This document shows positions 12,180 through 29,149 of a stretch of 64,000 nucleotides of DNA, in pieces. The notes below the pieces were generated by a model. It was given only the letters and a program-made list of their open reading frames with translations. It ran no database searches and was not told the origin of the DNA. Location of the stretch: the NCBI RefSeq assembly GCF_004664715.2, contig NC_051083.1, positions 119,896,413 to 119,960,412 on the forward strand, given 5' to 3'. Each line of letters starts with the position of its first letter. Positions within the stretch are counted from its first letter, which is position 1. Origin of the DNA: Peromyscus leucopus. Lineage: Eukaryota > Chordata > Mammalia > Rodentia > Cricetidae. Made by a program: the position numbers and the translations under genes.

Positions 12180-12870
12180 TGTGTTAATTTTGTTTTAAGT
12201 ATATACTGTGTGTTGAGTAGATTCTCACTCCCACCCTCAAAACCTTTTCTTGCCTCTTCCCCCTTGCCTCAGTCCCTCCAAACAGCTTCACTTCTACAGT
12301 CATGGAACACATGCTTCTGTGATCTATACAAAATTTAGGAACTACAAACGAGGGAAACCATATTTGTCTGAGACTGGCTTAGCTCCCTTAATGATTATTT
12401 ACAGTTGTATCTATCTTCCTACAAATGACATGGCTGAAAAAAATCCCCTTATGTATATACACCACAAATTCTTTATCTATTATTCCTCTCATTGGACAAT
12501 TAGGCTGATTCCATAACTTAGCTGTGTTGAACAATGCTGCATTACACACTGATGTGCAAACATCTCTGTGACAGTTGACTTAAAGTCCTTTGGGTAAATA
12601 CCCAGGTATGGATGGCATAGCTGGGGTATATCCAATATCCACTTTTAGTTTTTCCAAGAAACCTCCATCCCGGCTTCTATAATGGCTATCCAAGTTTACA
12701 TTCCCACAAGTAACATATAAGGGTTCCTTTTTCTCCACATCCTTGCCAGCATTCCTTATTATTCTTTTCTTAATGAGCGCTGCTCTGAATAGGGGAAATG
12801 GAATCTCAACATAGTTTTGATTTGCATTTGCTAATGAGGTCCAACATCTTCTCATGTTTATTGGTCAAGG
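12180..12870 (-). mobile_element. Old L1 ORF2 C-terminal region, minus strand
   Basis: Reverse-strand coding similarity to the L1 ORF2 C-terminus (minus ORF at 12855-12580 with LEKLKVDIGYTP), ending in an old 3'UTR near 12180. Confidence 0.65.
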
Positions 12871-13080
12871 GGATGGGAAAGATGACTCAGCAGTTAAGAG
12901 AACTGGCTGCTCTTCAAGAAGATCCAGCATTCACATGGCAGCTCACAACCCATCTATAAGGTGATCTGACACCCTCTTCTGGACTCCTCAGGCACCAGGT
13001 AAGCAAGTGGTTCACAGACACACATGCAGTCAAAAGACTCATACACATGAAATACAAATAATTTTAAAACTCGAAGCCAG
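12868..13080 (+). mobile_element. B2 SINE
   Basis: GGGGATGGGAAAGATGACTCAGCAGTTAAGAG head with the CCCTCTTCTGGACTCCTCAGG body. Confidence 0.85.
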
Positions 13081-13262
13081 GGCTGGGATATAGCTCAGCA
13101 GTGGTAGAATGCTTGCCTAGCATGCATGAATCTCTGGGTTCAATCCCTATCACCAAATAAAACTGGGCATGGTAGTACATGCCTGAAATTCTGGTACTTG
13201 AGAGGTAGAGACAGAAGAAAAACAAATTCAAGGCCAGCCTTATGAGATCCTGCCTCAAAAAA
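13080..13262 (+). mobile_element. B4 (ID-B1 fusion) SINE
   Basis: An ID-like head (GGCTGGGATATAGCTCAGCAGTGGTAGAATGC) fused to a B1-like body (ACTGGGCATGGTAGTACATGCC) and poly(A). Confidence 0.88.
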
Positions 13263-13269
13263 AAAAGTT

Positions 13270-14040
13270 AAGCAAGGCATGGTGACTCATGCCAATAATC
13301 ATGTTAATGTGGGAGGCAAAAGCAGAGAAGGATCACCAGAAGCCATCCTGGTCTACAATAATATATTCTAGGCCAGACTGGGCTACTTAGTGAGACTCTG
13401 TCTCAAAATACCTTGATCAAGCCAAACCAAGCAACAGACTGAAGATATAACTCAGTTGTAGAATGCATCACAAGGTTATAGGTAAATTCCACCATAAAAC
13501 AACACGTAGGTAGAATATAAAAGGCTCAGCCTATGAAGTGATTAAGTCTTAGATTATACCAAATAAAATGCTACCATTAATTAAAAAACAAGAAACTATG
13601 AAGTGGACACAGCCTGATCCTCTAGCCTCTACGTTACAAATGCTAGTATTACACGTGTGGACCACTGTGCCTATCTAAAGTGCACATGATTCCACAGCTA
13701 AGGTATTGGGTGAATGTAAAGGAAAAGAATGTGGCAGGGGCATGGTTCAGTTGGTAAAGTACTAACATCACATGCGAAACACCCTGGGTTCTATCCCTAG
13801 TACCACATAAACTAGTCATAGTGGTGATACATGCTTGCTTGCAATACCAGAACTTGGGAAGTATGAGCAGGAGTTTAAGGTCAGCCTAGGCTGTGTGCTA
13901 TTTTTAAAATATGGTCTCACTTATGTAACCCTGGCTAACCTGGAACACACTATGTAGACCAGATTGGCCTCAAACTTACAGAAATCTATCTGGAATTAAG
14001 TGTTGGGAATTAAAGATACCTGGCTATGGCATCTTCAGGA
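13270..14040. mobile_element. Cluster of diverged SINEs
   Basis: Plus-strand B1 13270-13420, plus-strand B4 13735-13900 (GGCAGGGGCATGGTTCAGTTGGTAAAG) and reverse B1 13905-14035. Confidence 0.65.
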
Positions 14041-14094
14041 AAAATAGTTACATAGGAGGAAACATTTCCTAATTCAGTTTAGGCTTTACACTCA

Positions 14095-14420
14095 CTTCTT
14101 TTTTCTTTTTTTCCCCCTAACTGCCTGACTCCAAATTCACTTTATTCTAGTTCCATGAAAATGAATCCTGGCCCTCTGCCAGCTGGCATACTTGGAGTTC
14201 TTGTCAGTGAAATATTAGTAAGGCACCACAGGACTTGGGTTTGCTTCCTGATTCCACAGCATGCATGTCTCTAGCTTGAGGAGCCTGTCTGGGCTGTGCT
14301 CGTACAGGGCACATGTGGTCTGGACTCTGTAACAGCTTCCCCAGAAACACCCTTAGGCAGTTTTCACAGTTACGTACATCTGGCAAGACACTTCCCTCTG
14401 TAATTTCTCCAACAGCTAGA
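14095..14420 (-). pseudogene. Possible retrocopy 3' end or unannotated 3' exon
   Basis: On the minus strand a short ORF (14386-14204, starting MPDVRNCENCLRVFLGKLLQ) is followed by GGAACTAGAATAAAGTG (AATAAA at 14146-14141). About 30 nt later comes an A-rich run (14112-14095). That order suggests a processed transcript end. I do not recognise the parent gene. Confidence 0.3.
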
Positions 14421-15690
14421 GGGCAGACTTCAAGTAAGTTCTGCTAGTGTGGTACCAGTGCCTCCTTAAACATTTAACAAGCCCCAGCTACACCTCTCCA
14501 AGTTTTGATTTCTCAGAAGTAGGTGGGGAGACTCTTCCTTGATCTTCTAGAATAGTCATGCAGCAGTTTTGGAGAACTATAAAGGTAGGAGGTCTCCCAA
14601 GGATACTCTAATCTCAACCCTAGCATTAGTAATTATAGTAATGCTATGCTTGTTATTCTATCTAGTCCTCATATATATATTCCTTAGTTTCCTTTATTTC
14701 CATTACTCCTACCCATTAAGGAATTCTTCATACTAAATTTTCCTTGTACAAAATATCTGTGTTCTTGCTAATAATAATAATTAAGCCTAGCCTAATGAAT
14801 TGGTATCAAAAAGATCCTAGAGAGGCAACTCAAGAGAAACCCACACTAGCATATGGGAACTGTTAACCAAACGCCTTCAGACTGAGCACAGTGCTCTTTG
14901 CAAATGGGAAATGAGCTGCTAGCAATGTTTGGCAGGCAGGAACATCACAATCAAGCTACGTTCTGTGATTCATAAAGTACCAACTGACACAAATGTTTGA
15001 AGTCTCAAGTGACTGCTGCACTGTGCTAGCAATAGAGATGACCTGCAAAACAGGGACTGGGTGAATTCTTGCCTTCTTACTTGTGCCTACAAAGAAAACT
15101 GCAAGTTCAGGTGCATTAAGTTTCAGCACAAGTTGCTCTGAGAATCAGAGGGCTTCCCAATAGCTCTACAAAAGTTGATTTCTTATAATCTTATGACAGA
15201 TACTGCTGAATATCAGCTGTGAAGAATTTTGACTATGACAACTGACTCTTATCATGTCTCTCATAGGCTACTTGGACCCCTCCCAGCTGAAGCAGAAGCA
15301 GCTTGCCCTAAAGTCTATAGAAATAAGCTTCCCTCTGCTTAAAAATCACAACTTGTCTGGGATGATTCTTTGAAATATACTATCTTCCTCTACATTCACC
15401 ACAGCCATATTCAACTAGCACTAGGCTCACAGCCAAGGTCAAGTGTCAGCATGATCTGAGCAGGCACAGACACACAACCTAAGGGCTTGTGAATCAAGCT
15501 GGGAAAAATGTGTAGGCAAAATGCGGTGGAGTGTCAGTGTGGAATAAACGCTATGCTATAACCAGAAGTAATAGACTAGATTCGTATTTTTGCCCTCGGG
15601 GTAAATCTTTCAAGCATTGCTGACAAACAGTGCATAAGGAACAAGAGATACACACAATACTATAAACTGAAGTAATTTAAAACATGCATG
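14420..15690. other. Low-repeat intergenic stretch
   Basis: About 1.3 kb without recognisable SINE, L1 or LTR, unusual here. No ORF above 60 codons and no clear exon. Could contain conserved non-coding DNA distal to RBMX. Confidence 0.4.
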
Positions 15691-15699
15691 CAAAACATC

Positions 15700-15992
15700 A
15701 ATATAGGACTAGGGATGTAACTTGGTAGAGTGCTTACCTAGCATGAACAAAGCCCTGAGTTCCATTTACTTTATAAACTGGGTGTGATAGTATAATCCTA
15801 GCACTTTAGGGAGGAAAGAATGGGGGGGATCAGTAGTTCAAGGTCAGCCTGTTATGTGAGACCTTGTCTCAAAAATATCAATATGAGGGCTGGGCCAGGC
15901 ACGGTGGCACACACCTTTAACCCCAGCAGGCAGAGGTGGATCTCTGTGACTTTGAGGCCAGCCTGGTCTACATAACCTGTCTCAAAAAAAAA
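15700..15992 (+). mobile_element. B4 then B1 SINE
   Basis: 15700-15880 begins GACTAGGGATGTAACTTGGTAGAGTGC (ID-like head). 15893-15992 is a B1 starting GGGCCAGGCACGGTGGCACACACC. Confidence 0.75.
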
Positions 15993-16284
15993 CATTTAAT
16001 AAGATCTTACACAAAAGGACATACATTGTGTTAAAACAGTTCCTAATGGGGGCTTGTGGAGGGAGGAAAGCAAAACCAGAATGAGAACGCTATGTGAAAT
16101 AATTATAACACAGTAAAAAAAAAATGAGAGGATGACTAACCCAGAAGAAAAACACTCAGCTTATAAGAACTTTCAGTCCCTGACAAAAGGGAAATCTAAC
16201 ATAAGGTACTGGATCCCTCCCCCAAAGCCCAGTCCTGAAGATAATACAAGAGGAAAATTGATGGAAAATAATATTTAATAATTA

Positions 16285-16450
16285 TGCTGGGTGGTTGTGG
16301 CACACGCCTTTAATCCCAGCACTGGGAAGTCAGAGGCAGGAGATCTGGGTTCGAGAGCAGTCTGGAATACAGAGCATGTTCCAGGACAGCCAGGGATACA
16401 CAGGGAAACTCTGTCTCCAAAAAACAAAAAGCAAAGCAAAACAAAAAATA
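16285..16450 (+). mobile_element. B1 SINE
   Basis: GCTGGGTGGTTGTGGCACACGCCTTTAATCCC to an A-rich tail with AAACAAAAAGCAAAGC. Confidence 0.88.
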
Positions 16451-16605
16451 TGTACCATATACTATGAGCCAAGCACAGGAACTCAATCATTTCCACCTCT
16501 GGGATACATATTACCAACCCTCTTTACAGGTGAGAAATCAACTACAGAGGTTAATTTTCCCCATGTTCCACAAGTGGTAATGCTGAAACTGGAATTTAAA
16601 ATCAC
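16450..16605 (-). mobile_element. MIR SINE remnant
   Basis: ATATACTATGAGCCAAGCACAGG, then CTTTACAGGTGAGAAATCAACTACAGAGGTTAA, follows reverse MIR order (mammal-wide SINE). Confidence 0.6.
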
Positions 16606-17620
16606 TAAGAAATGCCTAGAGATAGGCAACAGAGACTCCAGGACGGAGAGGGGTATCCTACTATGAATACCACCATGGATATAGGAGGCTAGGGAAGAAA
16701 TTATGCATACGTGTCCTGTCCCCAACTTAGTGTTGGGAAGACCATTCCCTACTCCATCATCACTGCAAGCCAGCAAACACAACTGTCAAGTCACAGTAGT
16801 ACCGAATCATGGAGCATGTTACATGGGTCACACTGAAGAGCCCAATCTTAGACCCTCAGGCATTGGGTATATCCTTCAAGGCAAGGATCTGCTGGAGCCT
16901 TTCTTAGGGAATCTGACAAACTCAGAGAGAAAAAAATTCTCTCAGGCACAAACCCCAAATTTGTAAAACATGTGAAGACATACTTTCAGAAATCATTTCT
17001 ATGGTTCATTAGAATGTATTCTTTTCATTTGAAGGCTGGGGTATGCAAGTCCCACAATGCACATGTGCTAGTCAGAGAACTTACAGGAGTCCATGCTCTC
17101 TTACCATGTGGATCCTGAGGACCAAACTCAGGGTGTCAGGCTTGCTGGCAAAGGCTTCTTTACCTGCTAAGCCATCTCTACAGTTTTTTTTTTTTTTGAG
17201 ATCAAGTCTCATGTAGCCCAGGTTGGCCTTAAACTTCCTGCATACATCACCATGCCTAGTTTATTCAGTGCTAGGGACTAAACCCAGGACTTTGTACTTG
17301 TTAGGCAGGCTGAGTATAGATTTTTTAATATAGATGTATATACACATGAGTGGGAAAGGAGGATGTGGTCTAAGAACTAGAAAGGGAGCTATGAGGGAGA
17401 TAGATCTCAAGTGGGGGTTAATAGAAGGGGAATAACAAGAGGGCTGCAGCAGGGATAGAAGAGAGAAACAACAAAAACCAACAAAGTGTATGTAGATTCC
17501 ACAACGAACCCCATTACTTCCTATGACAGTTACAATGAATTCTAAGAAATGGGTATCAGGAGTTCTCCAACAAATTCTCAATGTCAAAAAGCCTTCAGAG
17601 CATACATGTTAACCCCCTAC
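16605..17620. other. Mostly unique sequence with two old SINEs
   Basis: Reverse B3-like 17030-17185 and reverse B1-like 17190-17300. No gene signal; the ORFs at 16295-16966 overlap the SINE/MIR and show no domain. Confidence 0.4.
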
Positions 17621-17629
17621 TCAGTTTTC

Positions 17630-18230
17630 CTTTCTTTGAGACAAGAGTTTTACTGTTGAACCCTGGCTGGCCTTGAACTCAGTTCTCCCTGCCTCTGACT
17701 CCAGAGTTCTGGGATTAAAGACTTGTGCCAACATACCCAGCCAAAATGCCGTAGTCATCTAACAAACACAAAGCCCACTCATTTCAGGAGAGCAAAGAAG
17801 GGAGGGGTGGCTCAGTGGTTAAGAGCTTGTACTACTCTTGCAGAGGGCCTGAGTTTGGACTAACTCCAGTTCAGGGGGTCGGATGCCTGTGGCCTCTGTG
17901 GCCACTATATGCAGGTACAAATTAAAACAGTAGGAAAAGAACTTTGAAGAACAGGTCAAAAAAGAGGGTAGTCTTTTCAGCAAGACACTGGAACAAATGG
18001 TTATCTATATTTAAAAAAAAATAAATTTAAATTTCCAGTCTCATGTCACAAAAATTGATTCAGAAAGTTTTATCCCCCTAACATAAAACCTAAAACCACA
18101 GGATGGAGGCCCACAGAACAGACTAGATTGGCTGGCCAGCAAGCCCCAGGGATCCTTCTAGCTCCTGAGCACTGGGATTACAAATGGACCTCCATTCAGG
18201 GCCTTTTTACTTGGTTTCTGGGGATGGAGC
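17630..18230. mobile_element. Old SINE cluster
   Basis: Reverse B1 17630-17750, plus-strand B2-like 17800-17945 (GGGAGGGGTGGCTCAGTGGTTAAGAGC) and reverse B1 remnant near 18130-18220. Confidence 0.6.
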
Positions 18231-18684
18231 TCTGGTCTCCATAGGCTGCCAGTTAAGTTTTGTGAAGTCAGCATTCTGCCACCCTTAAATGTATACTTCA
18301 CAGAAAGTTAGGAAACTAGAAACCTCCTCCACAGAAGCATAACATTGTGGGTTGTTTTATTAACATCATTGGAGGACTCTGGTCCAAAAGTACTGAAACT
18401 CACTGCTATCAACAATTTCTTACTGACCCATCCCCACCCTTGCCCCTATCGATCCAAGATATGCAGGAAATCCAGGTAGAAGCAACAAGGGAAATTCTTG
18501 GTAAATGAGCCTTACTTAAGTGTGAGAGCTCTCTCTCATTTCATTTTAGGTTAAGGATTAAACAAAATCATCTGAATGACCATGTTTATCTAAGGTTAAC
18601 TCATCACAATAGACAGTGGTCAGACCACCTCAGGGACTCTGGATGGCCCCTTATTAAGTATCAGCAGTGCCCTAGAACTGAAAG

Positions 18685-18688
<4 letters not shown>

Positions 18689-18715
<27 letters not shown>
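18689..18715 (+). repeat. (GA)n microsatellite
   Basis: About 13 GA units just beyond the distal RBMX poly(A) signal, followed by two A-runs. Confidence 0.9.
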
Positions 18716-18718
<3 letters not shown>

Positions 18719-18810
18719 AAGAAAGAAAAAAAAAAAAACACTGGAAAGCCTAAAATTTCTACTTTCAAAAAGGTTAAAAAAAAAAAAAAAGAACCCAACA
18801 CCACAAAGAT

Positions 18811-20124
18811 ACATGTTCAAGTTTTATTGGGTTTCCATACAAAACATTCCAAAAAGTAAGCCATAATACCTAAACTCTACATCCACTACCAAAATAAACC
18901 ACACTTCCTCTATTACTCAGATTCGTTTACAACCAGTATATAGCCAGAAGAATCAAGGACAATTTTTTTCTAATTGTGTATTTTAGGCCTGTTGGGTCTG
19001 TAAACTTTACTATTTGTCAAAAAGTTTTCTTTGTAATTTTGACCTGCTCCTTACTTTGAATTTAGCATTTATTTTTACCCTAGTATTCCCTATGCTAAAC
19101 TGTCTTTAAGAAATCTAAATAAATGCTTGAGAGTCAAAAGGTCTTGACAGAAGCACCTACTCAAGGAATTATTAGAATACAGAAGGCTGGCGTTAAGAGA
19201 GCTATTCAAGTACAACTACTGAAATTTGGTTAGGACCCTCGTCATCTGATGTCATCTGATGTGACCAATGGGGTTTACAAGTTCTGGATCATAAACATTA
19301 AATGTAATAGTACTAAATGGCTTTGTAAGAAAAATCTCAGAAGTTGAGTTCAATCCTTTCGCCCTGCAACTCAACTTATTTCCTTTGAGAACATCAACAC
19401 TTACATTACTGGCTCTTAGCTTCCAAAGCAATAAACTGGAGTTGTATCATGATGTATTTCCAAGATGGAGACCTGAGGGTGAAGGACCTTTCTAAAACTA
19501 CAGTGACCTGGTGACTGTCTTTGTTTCCAGCATCTTTCCACTATCTTAACAATGTTTCAGTTTTTACTTTCATTTGTAGCATTGCTCTCCTCTTCTAAGT
19601 TTTATAGGACAAGTAAATGTTTTTTTCCTGATACGGGAATTCCCCAAATGGTTTACTTGCTGAAAAGTAGATACAGTTATCACGGAAGCATCAGTTTTCT
19701 GATTGAGTGTTCTTCTCTGTGTGTGGTGCCAGGGATTGAGCTCTAGGCTTTGCTCGTATTTAGGCAAGCACTTCACCATGGAGTTACAGTCCCAGCTAAT
19801 TCAATTTTCTTATAGTAAGTGATCATCAGCTCTAAATTGCAGAGTTGCCCCATTATTTCACCCAAACTACTGAATCTATACAAAGAGCCACGAGAACTTC
19901 TTGGGTAGGTACCTCGACTTACCAATTTCTTTGTCTCCCTCTCCTCATTTGGTCAATTTTAAGGAATCACCACTCCCTAATTAATGTTTAACCAATACTG
20001 ATGCCTCCCTCCCTTGAAGACAAAAAAGGAACAACCCTCTATTGCCTGTACCAAACCAATTCTGATGAGCACTGGGTATGTAACTGCTGCAGCTTAGTGT
20101 CAGCATTCCTCTGCTTCAACAACT
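18811..20124 (-). other. RBMX: Candidate distal terminal exon of RBMX
   Basis: The strong acceptor GCTTTTTTTACAG ends at 20125 on the minus strand, 608 nt after the donor at 20732. The sequence then runs through about 1.3 kb of almost repeat-free AT-rich DNA to AATAAA at 18828-18823. An A/GA-rich repeat tract begins beyond it. The lack of SINEs, rare in this window, supports a transcribed or conserved region. The boundaries are predictions. Confidence 0.45.
18823..18828 (-). terminator. RBMX: Distal poly(A) signal (AATAAA)
   Basis: The minus strand reads AACCCAATAAAACTTGAACATG. It is the last canonical hexamer before repeat-rich DNA resumes, and would end the long RBMX transcript near 18805. 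Confidence 0.45.
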
Positions 20125-20609
20125 CTGTAAAAAAAGCATGTGATCAAGTTACAGAGAATTTTATACTGCAAAGCACTTCAATCCTCTCTCTTAAGTGCAC
20201 ACAACTTGGGTTTTCAGTTTAAGTATTAGCGATAAAGTGCCAGCTTCAAAATGTGGCCATATTCATTACAATTACTATAAGCATCAGCTTTGTAACAGTA
20301 AAATCAGATACCCTGCCATATTGTGCTCATGAAATTCGGAAGCTGCAGTGGCAGCTGTATCACTAACTAGTCAACTGAAAATAAGCAAGCACTGACAGCA
20401 TGCATGCAATTCATACAACGTTGCTCACATAGCAAACCGTTAACTAAATAGCTCTTTGCACAAGAACTCTTGCAGGCAAAGAGCTGTTAATAACTATTTC
20501 AGAAACAGCTTACTGGTACTTTATTTAATCAAAATATATCTATATACCTTCACTTAAAATGGATGTACTAGGTTTTTTTATGACAAAACAAATTCATTCT
20601 TATGTCCAG

Positions 20610-20705
20610 AGTTTAGCATTATCCCATGTTATAGACAAATTAAGGGTCAGAAAATACTTGCCAATACCATAGCCACACAATGACAAAGCTACAGTGTTTA
20701 AATCT
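20610..20705 (-). mobile_element. Probable MIR remnant
   Basis: TTATCCCATGTTATAGACAAATTAAGGGTCAG resembles the reverse MIR core. Lies within the predicted 3'-most RBMX intron. Confidence 0.45.
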
Positions 20706-20732
20706 TTGATGGACACTACTTTCAACTCTTAC

Positions 20733-20817
20733 CTGAGCATTTGATTTTTTCATACTGCCAGCTTTCTCTACTGTGAATCAATCAGCACTCCATGACAGTA
20801 TGACTGTTAGGTTCAAC
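20733..20817 (-). other. RBMX: Candidate alternative non-coding exon in the RBMX 3' region
   Basis: On the minus strand, 20817-20733 (85 nt) is bounded by TTTTTGCAG upstream and CTCAG/GTAAGAG downstream, both close to consensus. Candidate donors in the exon 9 3'UTR that could join it are ATG/GTAAGC (exon end 21718) and AAAAA/GTAAGAC (exon end 22459). Splicing there would place a junction well over 50 nt after the stop, a nonsense-mediated-decay trigger. Exon use is inferred from splice signals only. Confidence 0.5.
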
Positions 20818-21934
20818 CTGCAAAAATTACATAAATGAAAACTAGTTATTTCTCTAAAGGAAGTTCTTTAATACTTGCCTATAACTGTCCTTTTTTTTTT
20901 TCCAGAGAGAACAGGCAAGTTCAGACTTGCAGCATAATGCATTATTTCATGTTCTACTACTTCTCTTAATTGGTGGAAGGTTCACTGGCTTGGGATGGAC
21001 TGGAATGGCTTAAATGGTTAAGTCGCATGGCTTATGGATTCTCATTCTTTTCCAATGGTGCACTGCCACGTTAAATCCATAAGTTGAACTGACAAAACAT
21101 TTGAAGGAATAAGTGCAGTCTAAGGATTTTTAGTTGGAGGTCTTCAAGTTTACTATATTCAAGAGCATCTTTTTCAACTTCATGGCTGGACCTGGGTCAT
21201 GCTGCCTCAGGTTTTTGCTTTTTTAAAGACCACTTGCAATAGATTTTTTTCTCCATACAGTGTAGTTTCATAGAACTAAAACAAGTCAGGCATCCAACTA
21301 AATGTCAAGTTTGCAATGGCTTATAGGGGCCAGACGGGAGACCCCAATCCTAAGCCATTTTTTATATTGACTAAAAGACTAATTTGAAAAATAAAAAGTC
21401 AAAACATGAAGCATGTTTAAAGGTCTTCATCAAAAATTTTAAAAAAAATCACCCCCTCCCAATTTCCAGATTGCTATTGATAAACAACAGCTGCATTAGT
21501 GCCTTTAAGTGCCACACATGCTTTAAAAAAAGATCCAAGTGTTGAATTTGGAGGACTTCTAATATGCTATTGAACATTTGTGGTTTTTTTCAAAAGTTTT
21601 TTTTTTTAATCTAGAAGGCATTTCCATTGCCATGAAGTACAGTATGGTTCACTGTACTAGGAGGAAGGTAAGTGCTCAATTTCGACTTAGACGGAAAAAC
21701 TAGTTTGCTTTGCTTACCATCTTTGCTGTTTCACAGGCATTTGGTGCTTTAAATCTGATGTGGAATGCTGATAGATTCACTTTTTAGAAGTCATAAGCCT
21801 TTAGGAAGTTGGAGATAACTTCATTGCTTATCTATTTTCTCCTTTGCAATCAAGCTGTTCCTTTAAAAGTGAGACACTACAGAGTTGCAAAAATTTGAAA
21901 CAGTAAGAGCAAGCATCGTTTTGCAGCTTCATGG

Positions 21935-27560
<5,626 letters not shown>

Positions 27561-27811
27561 TTATCTTTCTGGAGAAAGTTCCCTAAGTTTACTGAACAGC
27601 TTAACTGTGGCTCCTGTTTTATTAAAATCTTTATTCTTTAGTAACTAAAGACTCTGATAACCCTCAAGAACAGTAGAAAACCAACTGAAATACTTTTGGT
27701 TAACAGTGCAGTGCAATTTTCATTAACCCGGTTAATAGAGTCTGCCTAATTTAGCAAACCTCTGCCCTGGCTGCTTTTAGTCAAAGAACAGCTATTCGAC
27801 GTTTGAAAAGG

Positions 27812-28110
27812 CAACTTTTACTTTTAAATGTATTTTTGATACAAAGTTGCAGTCTTAAGAGTGCAGAAACTAACAAATTGGGCCACCACACCCGGCTACT
27901 ATATTGACCACTTTTAAATACTTTTTTGTATACAAGGTTGCAGCCTTAAGAGTGCAGAAACTAACGAACTGGGCCACCACACCCGGCTACTATATTGACC
28001 ACTTTTAAACGTATTTTACTTTTTTTATTCAAGGTTGCAGCCTTAAGAGTGCAGGCGTTAACAGACTGCGCCACCACACCCGGCTATTGTATTGACCTGT
28101 TATCTTTTAA
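27812..28110 (-). repeat. Three-copy tandem repeat of a B1 5' fragment, RBMX intron 1
   Basis: Units of 91 bp (27846-27936) and 97 bp (27937-28033) and a third, partial unit (from 28034) share GTTGCAGYCTTAAGAGTGCAG and CCACCACACCCGGCT. On the minus strand each contains GCCGGGTGTGGTGGC followed by a GCACTCTTAAGRCTGC-like stretch, which aligns with the first ~45 nt of B1. The third unit (GCGCAG...TTAACGCC) keeps the most B1 character, and the first two resemble each other most. The rest of the unit is T-rich and not SINE-like. Confidence 0.75.
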
Positions 28111-28431
28111 ACATTCCGTTGCTATCAACCTTCTCGCTCCCCCTATCACCCTTCTCGCTCCCCCGCAGCGAAGGTATAAATAAGGTCATCAGTCAGATGC
28201 ACCAAGTAAAGACCAAGCCCTTTTCTGGTTTAGATTTCCTAGTAAGTTTAGGCACAAATCTTTAAGTTAGAACAAAGTCGCTGCATCTAACCCAACAAAG
28301 ATTGTTATCTGGTTGAAAAGATAAAAAGTGCCAAAGTCAGAAAATAGCGGAACTCAGAATCACACACTGTTCACACTCCTTCCCTGTGCCGGCACCTAAT
28401 TAAGACTCATTAAAAACCGCGTGTTAAAGAC

Positions 28432-28440
28432 AAAATGGCG
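28432..28440 (+). promoter_or_regulatory. YY1-type motif AAAATGGCG, intron 1
   Basis: Matches the YY1 core AAnATGGCG. It lies in RBMX intron 1, about 560 nt downstream of the predicted start site, in the CpG-rich zone. A second copy lies 354 bp away. Binding is inference. Confidence 0.4.
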
Positions 28441-28764
28441 ACACTTGGATCCAACCCAGAACCACCAACAACCGCTGGGCTAACTAACTTTTGCATTGAC
28501 ACTGGCAGCGAAAACTCCAAAGGCTTCCTTTCTTTACCGCCAACGACCAGAGGAAGCCGCAGAGAAGTCAACCAGCCCATCATTAGCATCGGCGCTGTCC
28601 TGGTGCTAGTCCTGTGGTCGCTCTGCGTCCCTCCCGCCCCACCTACAAGGCTGTGCGCTGCGCCCTCCGCCCTCCGCCCTCAGGCGACAGCCAAACCTCC
28701 CGGAGACGCACGCAAGATAATGGACCCCCTAGTGTGCTGCTTCCACCCCTTCTGCTTTAAATAG
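28435..28764 (+). other. Antisense 109-codon ORF in RBMX intron 1 (probably not a gene)
   Basis: An ATG inside the YY1-like AAAATGGCG has a good Kozak context and opens 109 codons (MATLGSNPEPP...) on the strand opposite RBMX. No domain recognised. Proline/alanine-rich composition follows from local GC content. Listed because it is the only longish ORF in the CpG-rich region; coding status very doubtful. Confidence 0.15.
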
Positions 28765-28785
28765 GTTGACACCTTTGGGCGTCTT

Positions 28786-28794
28786 AAAATGGCG
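28786..28794 (+). promoter_or_regulatory. YY1-type motif AAAATGGCG, near exon 1
   Basis: Same 9-mer and orientation as the copy at 28432, about 95 nt inside intron 1. It is followed by GC-rich CCCGCC. Downstream YY1 sites are common in housekeeping genes. Confidence 0.4.
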
Positions 28795-28886
28795 CCCGCC
28801 ACCACTCTCTCCAGGGAAACAAATGATCTCCAGCCCTAACATGACAAGACTGTACGGAAAACAGGTCAAGGAAAGGAGGCTCCTAC

Positions 28887-29005
28887 CCGAGGGGACTGCG
28901 ACGGTGTCAAGTTCCTGTGAGCTCGTTGACAGGACCTTCGCCGCTTCAGTGACAGCTGCGATTCTTGAAACGGAACGAAATGACGCTAGGAATACTGCGC
29001 AACGA
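28887..29005 (-). other. RBMX: RBMX exon 1 (non-coding 5'UTR), predicted
   Basis: The minus strand from about 29005, 25-30 nt after the TATA motif, runs to donor CTCGG/GTAGGA with last exon base 28887. It has no ATG frame leading into RBMX, as expected for a 5'UTR exon. The intron to exon 2 would be about 1.34 kb. The start is inferred from TATA spacing; the donor is fair but not perfect. Confidence 0.6.
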
Positions 29006-29025
29006 GGGCGAACAAAGGAGACAGC

Positions 29026-29135
29026 AATCTTTATACTACCCGGGAACGAGGCTGAAGAACCCGGATGGAAATTAAGCTTAGAATTTGAAGCACGAAGGGA
29101 GGGAGGGCAGTGGTTCCCAGACTCTTCATTGGCCA
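29026..29135 (-). promoter_or_regulatory. RBMX: RBMX core promoter: TATA and CCAAT boxes
   Basis: TATAAA on the minus strand at 29035-29030 and an inverted ATTGG (CCAAT on the minus strand) at 29126-29130. A TGACG/CGTCA half-site lies just downstream at 28981-28985. The surroundings (28.4-29.2 kb) are the most CpG-rich part of the window and free of SINEs, fitting a housekeeping promoter. Confidence 0.7.
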
Positions 29136-29149
29136 TCTCCTATGTCATT

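Noticed and set aside
27846..28100. CRISPR-like array (regular repeats)
   Set aside because: Only three tandem B1-derived units with diverged repeats and no spacer structure, in a mammalian intron.
28435..28764. 109-codon plus-strand ORF at the RBMX CpG-rich region
   Set aside because: Lies antisense in an intron with no domain or splice support. Its ATG is explained by a YY1-like AAAATGGCG motif. Kept only as a low-confidence feature.
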